Under the pieces are notes generated by a model. It saw only the letters and a program-made list of their open reading frames with translations, made no database searches and was not told the DNA's origin. A stretch of 29,111 nt of DNA from JBKJML01 sp046596415. Lineage in GTDB: Bacteria; Actinomycetota; Thermoleophilia; Gaiellales; Gaiellaceae. Of the stretch, positions 22,078-29,046 are shown one piece after another. The stretch's first letter is position 1; every line of letters begins with the position of its first letter. The DNA lies in contig JBKJML010000054.1 in the NCBI GenBank assembly GCA_046596415.1, forward strand, positions 1 to 29,111. Direction: 5' to 3'. The position numbers were made by a program, and so were the translations under genes.

Positions 22078-22494
22078 CTAAAGCGTCGAGGGCGCGAGCC
22101 GGTCGGCCAGCGCTTGGAGCACGCGGATCTGGATCTGAGGCGCATGGTCGAGTAGCGCGCGGAACGCCTGCTCGGTGATCACGAGCACCCGTGACGGCTC
22201 GGTCGTCGTAACGGTCGCGGTGCGTTCACTGCGCGAGACGAGGGCGATCTCGCCGAAGAAGTCACCGTCGCCGAGCTGATTGATCTTGCGCCCGTTGCGG
22301 CGCACATCGGCTGAGCCCTCGAGCAGCACGAAGAACTCACGGCCTCGTTCGCCCTCTCGCATCAGCACTCGCTTCGTAGGGAGATCGACCTCGTCGGCGA
22401 TCGACGCGACCTCCGCGAGCTCCTTGCGCGTGCAGCGGGAGAAGAGCGGTACCTGCCGGATCAACTCCACTTTCGCGTTGCGCCCGAGTGCCAT
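22078..22494 (-). CDS. Stand-alone cyclic-nucleotide-binding domain protein
   Basis: 138 residues covering only a CRP-type sensor domain. VPLFSRCTRKELAEVASIADEV opens it, then MREGERGREFFVLLEGSADV and the phosphate-binding cassette GDFFGEIALVSRSERTATV, where GE, the Arg and TA fit nucleotide binding. Helices AFRALLDHAPQIQIRVLQALADRL close it. The DNA-binding HTH that CRP/FNR regulators carry is missing, so it is more likely a sensor or partner protein than a regulator acting alone. TAGACT lies nine bases before ATG 22494. It faces pheT tail to tail. Confidence 0.87.
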   Translation of the reverse strand: MALGRNAKVELIRQVPLFSRCTRKELAEVASIADEVDLPTKRVLMREGERGREFFVLLEGSADVRRNGRKINQLGDGDFFGEIALVSRSERTATVTTTEPSRVLVITEQAFRALLDHAPQIQIRVLQALADRLAPSTL

Positions 22495-22633
22495 CGAAAT
22501 CCGAGTCTAGGCGAAGTCCGCCGTGGCGCCAAACGACCTTATCCGTCGTAAGCCGTATCCATCTGAGGCGTAACGGCGTTTCTCTCCTGCACGCGCGCCG
22601 CGCGGCGAGACCACACCAGACCAAGGAGCCATC
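22495..22633. other. Divergent upstream region of the cNMP gene and the LPFTG protein gene
   Basis: 139 bp. It holds TAGACT for the minus gene (22509-22504), an ACGAC/GTCGT 5-bp inverted repeat near 22540, and AAGGAG before ATG 22634. No gene. The plus gene therefore has an ordinary untranslated leader, unlike the leaderless genes around it. Confidence 0.4.
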
Positions 22634-24070
22634 ATGAAGTCACCACAGCGAGTCGGTCAGCTACTGGCATTGCTGCTGGCGCTCGCCGCGCTGTCTGTCA
22701 CCGCGGGCACCGCATCCGCCGGCGACAAGGACAACGGCAAGAGCGACCAGACACCCACTGCCTCGAATCCGACACCGCCTGCCCAGTCGCAGGCCGGCAC
22801 CCCGCCGCAGGCGAACGCCTCGCAGAAGAGCGAGACGAAGCCCGCTGAGAAGGGCGAGTCGAAGAGCTCGAGCAAGTCCTCGTCCAAGGGCGAGTCGAAG
22901 AGCTCGAGCAAGTCGTCCTCCAAGAACGCCTTGAAGGACCGTTCGAATGATTCGAAGGGCGAGTCGAAAGGTCAGTCCGCGCTCGCGCATCACCACGTGA
23001 TCATCTGTCACCGCACGGGCTCCGATTCGAACCCGTACGTCGTGATCAACATCCCGTACACCGCGTGGACGAACGCTCACAGCCCCGCGACGGGCTCGCA
23101 CCCCGACCTGAACGGCCGCCACGACATCCTGCTCAAGGATCCCGCGTCGCGCCCGGGCAGCAAGGACGGGTTCACGAAGGCCGCCTGCGGCAGCGCCGCT
23201 CCGGCACCGGTGAACACCGACGTCAAGAGCTCCGAGAAGTCGTCTGAGAAGTCGGAGGACTGCTCGGGCAAGACCTCGGTCAAGTCTTCGAGCAAGACCT
23301 CGACCAAGACGAATGGCGCCGGTACGCACACGAAGACCTCGAGCAAGTCGTCGACGAAGACGAGCTCGAAGAAGTCGAAGTGCGGCGAGGACGCAGCGAC
23401 GACCACCGCCACGACCCCGACCTGTGCCGCCGTGACCACCGTCACGACGATCGTCGGCGGCGTCTGGCACAAGACGGGCGCCTTCAAGGACGGCAAGCCG
23501 AAGTACGTCTTCATCCGTCCTTCCAAGAGCTCGGCGCACTACGACACGTCGAAGCACTCCGACGACATCATCGTCGCGGACAGCACGACCACGACCACGA
23601 CGCCGGCTGCCGCGAGCTGCACCGTGGTGACGGCGCCGGTGACGACGATCGTGACGCTCACGCCGGTTCCGGCCGCGACCGTCGCTCCGTCGCCGACGTT
23701 GGTTGTTCCGGCGGCCTCGACTCCGGCCGCGACCCCGGCTGCATCGGCGACCCCGGCCGTGACCCCGGCTGGTTCTGCAGCCCCGGCTGCGACCCAGGCC
23801 GGCTCCGCTCCGGCGGCCTCGACGTCGACCCCGGGCGCTGTAGCGGGTGCCGCGTTCAACGCGCCGGCGAAGGCCTCGGCGTCCAAGCCCGCCGGTGGCG
23901 TCCTCGGGGCGACCGCACGGGCCGGGAAGTCGCTCGGTGCCACCGCGACGCGCGGCACGCTCCCGTTCACCGGCCTCCCGCTGTGGATCGCCGCCCTGAT
24001 CGGGATGACGCTCCTCGCCGGTGGCCTCGTGCTTCGGCGTAGCGGCGCGCGTAGCAACAGCACCCTGTAA
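22634..24070 (+). CDS. Secreted cell-wall protein with LPFTG sorting signal
   Basis: 478 residues, AAGGAG before ATG. A signal peptide (1-29) is followed by a Lys/Ser/Glu low-complexity region (about 64-115). Domain 1 (about 121-185) is of the ICHRTGSDSNPYVVINI type with DLNGRHDILL. After another K/S/T stretch comes a diverged second copy (about 276-314: VWHKTG, PKYVFIRPS, HSDDIIV), then an Ala/Pro/Thr stalk. The C-terminus has LPFTG (443-447), a hydrophobic helix and RRSGAR, a sortase sorting signal. The mature protein is probably attached to peptidoglycan. No adhesin function can be read, and no sortase gene is in the window. Confidence 0.88.
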   Translation: MKSPQRVGQLLALLLALAALSVTAGTASAGDKDNGKSDQTPTASNPTPPAQSQAGTPPQANASQKSETKPAEKGESKSSSKSSSKGESKSSSKSSSKNALKDRSNDSKGESKGQSALAHHHVIICHRTGSDSNPYVVINIPYTAWTNAHSPATGSHPDLNGRHDILLKDPASRPGSKDGFTKAACGSAAPAPVNTDVKSSEKSSEKSEDCSGKTSVKSSSKTSTKTNGAGTHTKTSSKSSTKTSSKKSKCGEDAATTTATTPTCAAVTTVTTIVGGVWHKTGAFKDGKPKYVFIRPSKSSAHYDTSKHSDDIIVADSTTTTTTPAAASCTVVTAPVTTIVTLTPVPAATVAPSPTLVVPAASTPAATPAASATPAVTPAGSAAPAATQAGSAPAASTSTPGAVAGAAFNAPAKASASKPAGGVLGATARAGKSLGATATRGTLPFTGLPLWIAALIGMTLLAGGLVLRRSGARSNSTL

Positions 24071-24095
24071 GACGCTTCACCCGCAGGGGATGGGG

Positions 24096-24127
24096 GAGAA
24101 GGGGCGGCCGAGAGGCCGCCCCTTCTC
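24096..24127 (+). terminator. Strong hairpin terminator after the LPFTG gene
   Basis: GAGAAGGGGCGGCC (24096-24109), GAGA loop, GGCCGCCCCTTCTC (24114-24127): a perfect 14-bp stem 26 nt after the stop. What follows is GTCTTG, not a pure T run, as is usual in GC-rich genomes. Confidence 0.75.
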
Positions 24128-24162
24128 GTCTTGCCGCCCAAACCGTTGCCGGTGAATGGGCG

Positions 24163-24175
24163 TACTGTTGCTTCG
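24163..24175 (+). promoter_or_regulatory. Candidate leaderless -10 box for the two-domain cupredoxin
   Basis: TACTGT at 24163-24168, then seven bases, then ATG 24176. No Shine-Dalgarno precedes the ATG. Confidence 0.5.
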
Positions 24176-24850
24176 ATGCTCCGCCGCACGCTCGTCCTCG
24201 CCGCCGTTCTGGCCGCCTTCGCGCTGCCGGGTCCCGCCGAGGCCGCCGACGGGAACCTCACCGGCACTGCCGGCCCCGGTTTCACGATTCGTCTGACGGA
24301 CAACGCCACGGGCGCCGCCGTCACGCACCTCGACCCGGGCACCTACGTGATCACGGTCAAGGACGAGTCCGAGGATCACAACTTCCATCTCCTCGGGCCC
24401 GGCGTCGACGAGTTCACCCAGCTCGGTTTCGTCGGCACCGTGACCTGGACGGTGACGTTGAAGGACGGCAAATACACCTTCAAGTGCGATCCACATCCGA
24501 GCCAGATGATCGGCACGTTCACGGTCGGCACCCCACCCGTGACCCCGCCACCACCCCCGGTGACGACGGCGAAGAAGCTCCTCGCCACCGTCGGCCCGGG
24601 TTTCACGATCATGCTTCGGGACTCGCTGGGGGGGAAGGTCGCGTCACTCAGGGCCGGTGCGTACACGATCGTCGTTCGCGACCGCTCCGCGATTCACAAC
24701 TTCCACCTGACCGGCGTGGGCGTGAACAGGAAGACCGCGGTCGCCTTCAAAGGCACGGTGACCTGGAAGCTGACGCTGAAGAAAGGCACGCTCCGCTTCG
24801 TCTGCGACCCGCATGCCGCCGGGATGCGCGGCACTGTCAAGGTCGTCTAG
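24176..24850 (+). CDS. Secreted protein with two tandem cupredoxin-like domains
   Basis: 224 residues. The signal peptide ends near AEA (23). Domain 1 (about 27-118) and domain 2 (about 134-224) share the pattern GPGFTI, L..G.Y.I.V.D, HNFHL, GTVTW, and C-D-P-H-x3-M. Copper-ligand candidates are H68 or H71, C104, H107, M111, and H174 or H177, C210, H213, M217. A Pro/Thr linker joins the domains. Both sites look complete, so it may bind two type-1 coppers. A role in electron transfer or copper buffering outside the cell is inferred. It ends one base before the stop of the convergent YihY gene. Confidence 0.82.
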   Translation: MLRRTLVLAAVLAAFALPGPAEAADGNLTGTAGPGFTIRLTDNATGAAVTHLDPGTYVITVKDESEDHNFHLLGPGVDEFTQLGFVGTVTWTVTLKDGKYTFKCDPHPSQMIGTFTVGTPPVTPPPPPVTTAKKLLATVGPGFTIMLRDSLGGKVASLRAGAYTIVVRDRSAIHNFHLTGVGVNRKTAVAFKGTVTWKLTLKKGTLRFVCDPHAAGMRGTVKVV

Positions 24851-25765
24851 CTACCCGCGCCTGCTCGGTTTCACGAGCCCGGCGTTCGGGCCACCGGCCG
24901 CCTCGATCTCGGCCTGGCGATCGAGCTCCGAGTTCAGCTCCGCACCGAAGAGGAGCGCGAAGGCCGAGTAGTTCAGCCAGAGCAGCAGGACGATGCCGCT
25001 CGCGAGCGCGCCGTAGGTCTTCGAATACGAGCTGGAGAAGCTCGTGTAGAGCGCGAAGAGGCCGGAGAGAGCGAGCCAGGAAAGCCCCCCGACGAGCGAG
25101 CCCGGCGAGATCCACCGCCAGGTTCGCGTCTCCGCGTTCGGCGCCAGGTAGTAGACAAGGCCGAAGAAGAGCAGGACGGCAGCGAAGGCGATCGGCCAGC
25201 GCAAGACCGTCCAGAGCAGGTCGAAGGCGCCGCCGAAGTGACCGCGCCGTGCGATCGCGTCGCCGAGCGGGCCGCCGAAGACGACCAGCAGGAGCGTTCC
25301 GGCGGTGGTGATCCCCGTCATGAAGACGAGGAGGATGGCGATCAGGCGGGTCTTCCAGAACGGCCGCGTCTCCACGCGCTCGTAGGCGCGGTTCACCGCC
25401 TTGATCACCGAGCCCATCGCGCCGCTCGCGGCCCAGACAGCGCCTGCCGCGCCGACGAAGAAGGCTGCCACCGAGGTGCCTTTCGAGGTGTCCTCCTGCA
25501 GGGTGTCGATCGTCTTCAGCACGTCGCCCGGAGCGATCGGGGCGAGGAAGCCCCGCAGCGTTCCGTAGGCGCCGACCAGGTCGAGTGCCCCGACGAGGAA
25601 GACGACGGCCGGAAAGAACGCGAGCAACGAGCTGAAGGCGATCTGCTGCGCGAGGCCCATGCAGTCGTCGTCGAGGAATTCGCGAAACGACCGCTTGAAC
25701 GCCATCGTCCAGTCGCCGGCCGAGAGCCGCAGCGGACTTGCCGGCGCGCGGCCGGCCGGAGTCAT
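24851..25765 (-). CDS. YihY/BrkB family inner-membrane protein
   Basis: 304 residues with about six TM helices. The family core FKRSFREFLDDDCMGLAQQIAFSSLLAFFPAVVFLVG opens it, and a VAAFFVGAAGAVWAASGAMGSVIKAVNRAYE loop and a C-terminal LLLWLNYSAFALLFGAELN follow. The family was once called ribonuclease BN; it is now regarded as a membrane protein of unclear transport or envelope role. ATG 25765 overlaps the stop of the upstream DUF3618 gene by one base (TGATG). An ATG 20 codons inside, just before the first conserved residues, is the alternative start. It is the last gene of a five-gene membrane operon. Confidence 0.9.
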   Translation of the reverse strand: MTPAGRAPASPLRLSAGDWTMAFKRSFREFLDDDCMGLAQQIAFSSLLAFFPAVVFLVGALDLVGAYGTLRGFLAPIAPGDVLKTIDTLQEDTSKGTSVAAFFVGAAGAVWAASGAMGSVIKAVNRAYERVETRPFWKTRLIAILLVFMTGITTAGTLLLVVFGGPLGDAIARRGHFGGAFDLLWTVLRWPIAFAAVLLFFGLVYYLAPNAETRTWRWISPGSLVGGLSWLALSGLFALYTSFSSSYSKTYGALASGIVLLLWLNYSAFALLFGAELNSELDRQAEIEAAGGPNAGLVKPSRRG

Positions 25766-26010
25766 CAGCGGTGCTCGCGACCGCGACGGGCGAGCAGGCG
25801 CATCGTGGCGCCGATCCCGCCCGCGAGGAAGAAGCCTGCGCCGAGCGCGCCTGCGGTCACCGCCGGCAGCTTCGCGCGGAGCTTGCCCGCGACGTCGACT
25901 GCGAGCCCGGAGCGCAGATTCTCGACCGCGCCGGCGAGCTGCTCGCGCTCGCGCTCGATGTCACGGCGGACGGTTGCCGCCGTCCGGCCGTTACGCCCGC
26001 CCATTGCCAT
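25765..26010 (-). CDS. DUF3618-like small membrane protein
   Basis: 81 residues. VRRDIEREREQLAGAVENLRSGLAVDV, an Arg/Glu-rich helix, precedes a single TM helix (AVTAGALGAGFFLAGGIGATM) and a basic tail. This is the DUF3618 layout. Its start overlaps the upstream holin-like gene by 20 nt; ATG 26004 is an alternative. The YihY gene follows in one-base overlap. It is probably part of an envelope complex with its neighbours. Confidence 0.7.
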   Translation of the reverse strand: MAMGGRNGRTAATVRRDIEREREQLAGAVENLRSGLAVDVAGKLRAKLPAVTAGALGAGFFLAGGIGATMRLLARRGREHR

Positions 26011-26401
26011 TCCCTTTCAGCGCCGCGGTGGTGAGCTTTGCCTCGGCGATCGCCTGTTCGGGCACCGGCGGCGTCCCGCGCTTGAGCTTCCGGACCGCGC
26101 TCAGGCCAAGGAGCGCGGCGAGCGCCAGGAGGCCGACCCCGACGAGCAGCAGCGCCAGCCAGGCGTCCAGCACGATCGAGAGCGCGACGGCGACCGCGGC
26201 GAAGAGGAAACCCAGCGCGTAAACCACAGTGAGCCCCGCGGCGATGCCGAGGCCGGCGCCGGCTCCGAGCGCGCCCGCCTTGCGCTTCAACTCCAGGCCG
26301 GCGAGCTCGAGCTCGAGCCTCGCCAGCGCGCTCGCGTGCTCGGCCACCTCCTTCGCGGCGGTGCCGACGCTTGGCTTCGGCTTAGCGGCGCGGGTGTGCA
26401 T
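25991..26401 (-). CDS. Actinobacterial holin-X / phage holin superfamily III protein
   Basis: 136 residues from ATG 26401 with GGAGG four bases upstream. An amphipathic helix AKEVAEHASALARLELELAGLEL is followed by two TM helices (about 48-75 and 82-105) and a charged tail. This is the Phage_holin_3_6 pattern, common in Actinobacteria beside DUF3618 and YihY genes and not evidence of a prophage. The longer frame from 26581 is not needed. It overlaps the gene upstream by 20 nt and DUF3618 by 20 nt. Confidence 0.78.
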   Translation of the reverse strand: MHTRAAKPKPSVGTAAKEVAEHASALARLELELAGLELKRKAGALGAGAGLGIAAGLTVVYALGFLFAAVAVALSIVLDAWLALLLVGVGLLALAALLGLSAVRKLKRGTPPVPEQAIAEAKLTTAALKGNGNGRA

Positions 26402-26738
26402 GACCCCTCCAGTCGACGATCTTCGCGAGCAGCGCCCCAACGCCGAACGCGGCGCCGGCGACAGCGAACGGGTTCGGCCCTCGTCGCTTCGGGGACGCTC
26501 TGTGCGGGCCGAGCTGGGGCCCGGAAGGTGCGACTCTCGTCGTCCCGGGCTCCTGGTCCTTCGGTGCGCGGCCTTTCGCACGAGCGACCATCAGCGAGGG
26601 CTTGAGCTTACGCAGGAATGCTGCGTCGTCGGCGAGCTCGTCGGATGCTTTTGCCGCGAGCCCGCCTTTCGCGGCAGCCCGCTCGGCAAGCGAGTCCAGT
26701 TTCTCGGCGCCCTTGTCGACCGCCTCGTCGCCCTTCAT
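26382..26738 (-). CDS. Hypothetical protein of the holin/YihY operon (118 aa)
   Basis: 118 residues, ATG 26738 overlapping the stop of the upstream gene by four bases (ATGA). A charged helical half (EKLDSLAERAAAKGGLAAKASDELADDAAFLRKL) is followed by a basic middle, and then one short membrane-like segment, FAVAGAAFGVGALLAKIVDW, close to the C-terminus. No family recognised. It has the look of a small membrane-associated partner of the downstream holin-like protein. Confidence 0.62.
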   Translation of the reverse strand: MKGDEAVDKGAEKLDSLAERAAAKGGLAAKASDELADDAAFLRKLKPSLMVARAKGRAPKDQEPGTTRVAPSGPQLGPHRASPKRRGPNPFAVAGAAFGVGALLAKIVDWRGHAHPRR

Positions 26739-26863
26739 CGCTTGGCCGGGGGCTTCTCGCCCGTCGCGACCTGCCAGATGCCGGAAGCCGCACGGCGAGC
26801 AGCCATCGTCGCGGCCGCCCCGAGGGCGCCGTACAGGCCGGTCCAGAGCACTTTTCTCAACAT
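26735..26863 (-). CDS. Very small membrane-associated protein (42 aa), head of the operon
   Basis: ATG 26863 to TGA 26735. MLRKVLWTGLYGALGAAATM begins it, a short hydrophobic helix with a basic start, and the tail is Lys/Arg-rich. Its stop overlaps the next start (ATGA), which fits real translation. A TAGCGT -10 box (26907-26902, minus) would give an untranslated leader of about 30 nt. The long frame to 27322 runs antisense to argR and is not used. Confidence 0.6.
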   Translation of the reverse strand: MLRKVLWTGLYGALGAAATMAARRAASGIWQVATGEKPPAKR

Positions 26864-26901
26864 GGGCCTACTTTCGCCGCCGTTCCCGAGCTGCAAACCT
26901 G

Positions 26902-26918
26902 ACGCTAGGCTCAACCTG
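26902..26918. promoter_or_regulatory. Overlapping -10 boxes for the membrane operon and argR
   Basis: TAGCGT on the minus strand (26907-26902) and TAGGCT on the plus strand (26906-26911) share the TA step. TAGGCT is seven bases from argR ATG 26919, so argR mRNA should be leaderless; the minus operon gets a normal leader. Confidence 0.5.
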
Positions 26919-27392
26919 ATGCCAATCGACGCCAGGCCGCTGCAAAAGGACGAGCGCCAGCGCCTGCTCGCGAGCCTGATCACGCGCAAGCGGATCGGCA
27001 CCCAGCAGGAGCTGCTGGCGGCGCTCGAGCGTGCCGGTTGCGTCGCCACGCAGGCGACCGTCTCACGCGACCTGCGGGAGCTCGGGGCGAGCAAGGTCGA
27101 CGACGAGCTCGGACACCCGCGCTTCGTGCTGCCACAGCGCGCGCGACGGGCGGATCCGCGCGAGCAGCTCGCGAGCGTTCTGTCGCAGTACGCACGCCGC
27201 GTCACAGCTGCCCAGAGCCTCGTGGTCGTCAGCTCGGAGCTCGGCTCGGCGTCGGCAATCGCCCGGACGCTCGACCGCAGCGCGCACCCGCTCGTCGTCG
27301 CGACGCTCGCCGGCGACGACACCTGCCTCGTCGTGACGCGGAGCCCGAAGGACGCACGGGCGCTTGCGACCGAACTAGAACGCCTGCTCTAG
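26919..27392 (+). CDS. argR: Arginine repressor ArgR
   Basis: 157 residues. The N-terminal winged HTH is GTQQELLAALERAGCVATQA followed by TVSRDLRELGASKV. The C-terminal oligomerisation and arginine-binding domain starts near 80 and contains the loop LAGDDTCLVVTRSP in the place of the usual GTIAGDDTI. It binds ARG boxes as a hexamer with arginine. No arginine biosynthesis gene lies in the window, so it may be a paralogue acting elsewhere or a lone regulator. The start is fixed by TAGGCT at seven bases. Its stop shares CTAG with the convergent gene's stop. Confidence 0.92.
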   Translation: MPIDARPLQKDERQRLLASLITRKRIGTQQELLAALERAGCVATQATVSRDLRELGASKVDDELGHPRFVLPQRARRADPREQLASVLSQYARRVTAAQSLVVVSSELGSASAIARTLDRSAHPLVVATLAGDDTCLVVTRSPKDARALATELERLL

Positions 27393-28033
27393 ACGGCCTT
27401 GCCCTCCACGTACCAGACCGGCCCTTGCGTGGCCACGTTGTGCGTGTCGGAGAGGGCGCGCAGCACTGTCACCGTGCCGGGAATCCCAGCTTCGTCAAGG
27501 CGCTCGAGGCAGCGGCGCGTCATCCCGCCCGAAGCGCCGTAGCCGAAGACGCGTGCGACCCGGAACCGGAAGGCGAGGCGTTCGAGGTGGCGAGCCGGGT
27601 TGAGCGGCGCGAGGAGCAACGCACTTCGATCGAGCAGATCGCTCGAGGTGAGCTCGACCTCGGCGTAGAGATCGCTCCAGTCGGGCGGCAGGCTCGCGAG
27701 CTCGGCATCCCACGCTTCCGCGAGCGAGCGGCGCGCGACCTGATCAGCAGCCGACTCTGACGCCGTCGAGCCGACGGTCGTGAGCGTGCCTCGGATCCGC
27801 TCCTCGTCGAGCCGGGCGAGCAGGCGCTCGACCGCGTCGGGGCCGACGCCGACGCCCCGGCGTGAGGCCTGGAAGCGAAGCGTCGAGCCTGTGAGGCCGG
27901 GGTTGGCCGGGCCGAGCAGGGCTGCCGCTCGCGCGTGGTGGGCGTCGTTCCCGACCGCGAGCTCGAGCCGGGCATCCGCCCAGTCGGCGGCGAGCCCGGC
28001 CTCGATGCGACGCCACTGTTCGGCAAGCTTCAT
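27389..28033 (-). CDS. Internally duplicated hypothetical protein
   Basis: 214 residues built of two homologous halves. Half 1 (about 1-90) and half 2 (about 105-205) share 'W.dl..El.l...d...+.a.LL.P.NP...', then 'F+...' and a closing 'RcLerLDEa.IpGTvtvl..' pattern: ANPGLTGSTLRFQASRRGVGVG against LNPARHLERLAFRFRVARVFGYG, and LLARLDEERIRGTLTTVG against CLERLDEAGIPGTVTVLR. Function unknown. ATG 28033 has TAAGCT eight bases upstream (28047-28042). It is divergent from the dehydrogenase genes, and its stop overlaps argR by four bases. Confidence 0.75.
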   Translation of the reverse strand: MKLAEQWRRIEAGLAADWADARLELAVGNDAHHARAAALLGPANPGLTGSTLRFQASRRGVGVGPDAVERLLARLDEERIRGTLTTVGSTASESAADQVARRSLAEAWDAELASLPPDWSDLYAEVELTSSDLLDRSALLLAPLNPARHLERLAFRFRVARVFGYGASGGMTRRCLERLDEAGIPGTVTVLRALSDTHNVATQGPVWYVEGKAV

Positions 28034-28059
28034 CGGTCCTCAGCTTAAATGAAGCCAGG

Positions 28060-29046
28060 ATGGCCAAGGTCGAGAAGAAGCCGACCGCCGGAAAATCGCT
28101 TTCCGACGATCGCCTGCGTGGCATGTTCCGCGAGATGCTGCTGATCCGCCGCTTCGAAGAAAAGGTGGAGGAGCGCTTTCGCGCGGGCGAGCTACCCGGC
28201 TTCCTGCATGTAGCGATCGGCCAGGAGGCCGTCGCGGTCGGGGTCGTCGATGCGCTCGGCGACGACGACGTGTTCGCATCGACCCACCGCGCCCACGGCC
28301 ACACGCTGGCCCGAGGCACGACCCCGAACGAGGTGATGGCCGAGCTGTACGGTAAGAACGAGGGCTGCTCGAAGGGCTACGGGGGCTCGATGCACCTCTA
28401 CGACGTGGAGCGCGGCAACCTGGGCGCGAACGCCGTCGTCGGTGGCGGCCTGCCGCAGATCGTCGGTGCCGGCCTCGCCTTCAAGCTGCGTGGCCAGAAG
28501 CGCGTCGGAGTGGCGTTCTTCGGCGACGGCGCCACGAACATCGGTCATTTCCACGAGGCCATGAACCTTGCGCAGCTCTGGAAGGTGCCGGTCGTCTTCG
28601 TCTGCGAGAACAACGACTGGGCCGAGTCGACGCCGCGCTCCCAGCACATGGCCGTCAAGGACGTCGCATCGCGTGGGCTCGCCTATGACATGCGCACCGT
28701 CGATGTCGACGGCCAGGACGTCGAGGCCGTCTACGCCGCCGCCACGGAGGCGCTCGAGCATGCGCGCAGTGGCAAGGGGCCGACGTTCATGGTCGTCCAG
28801 ACGCAGCGACTTCAGGGCCACTACATCGGCGATCCGCAGGTCTACCGCCCCAAGGGCCAGGCGAAGAAACTGCGGGAGACGCAGGATCCGATCACGCTCC
28901 TCCGCGAGCGGCTCGGCCTCTCGGACGAGGAGTTCGAGGCAGTCGACGCCGAGGTGACGGCGGTCGTGGAGGAGTCGGTGCGGTTCTCGAAGGAGGACGC
29001 GACCGACCCTCGTCCCGAGGACGCCTTGAAGTACGTCTATGCCTAG
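28060..29046 (+). CDS. Thiamine-pyrophosphate dehydrogenase E1 component, alpha subunit
   Basis: 328 residues, E1-alpha of the 2-oxoacid/acetoin dehydrogenase group. Seen: GFLHVAIGQEAVAVG (47-61), THRAHGH (75-81), GYGGSMHLYD (107-116), the TPP-binding GDG at 155-157 in FFGDGATNIGHFHEAMNLAQLWKVPVV, and ENN at 183-185. It decarboxylates the substrate and passes the acyl group to E2. Pyruvate, acetoin and branched-chain versions are not separable from this sequence alone. The E1-beta start follows with an 8-base overlap. TTAAAT (28045-28050) lies nine bases before ATG. Confidence 0.92.
   Translation: MAKVEKKPTAGKSLSDDRLRGMFREMLLIRRFEEKVEERFRAGELPGFLHVAIGQEAVAVGVVDALGDDDVFASTHRAHGHTLARGTTPNEVMAELYGKNEGCSKGYGGSMHLYDVERGNLGANAVVGGGLPQIVGAGLAFKLRGQKRVGVAFFGDGATNIGHFHEAMNLAQLWKVPVVFVCENNDWAESTPRSQHMAVKDVASRGLAYDMRTVDVDGQDVEAVYAAATEALEHARSGKGPTFMVVQTQRLQGHYIGDPQVYRPKGQAKKLRETQDPITLLRERLGLSDEEFEAVDAEVTAVVEESVRFSKEDATDPRPEDALKYVYA

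Noticed and set aside
22840..22930. Nucleotide repeat array in the low-complexity part of the surface protein
   Set aside because: The repeats are in-frame Lys/Ser/Glu codons of a protein linker, not a CRISPR or other DNA repeat array.
25991..26401. Prophage remnant suggested by the holin-like gene
   Set aside because: This holin-superfamily protein is a regular chromosomal neighbour of DUF3618 and YihY genes in Actinobacteria; no other phage gene is nearby.
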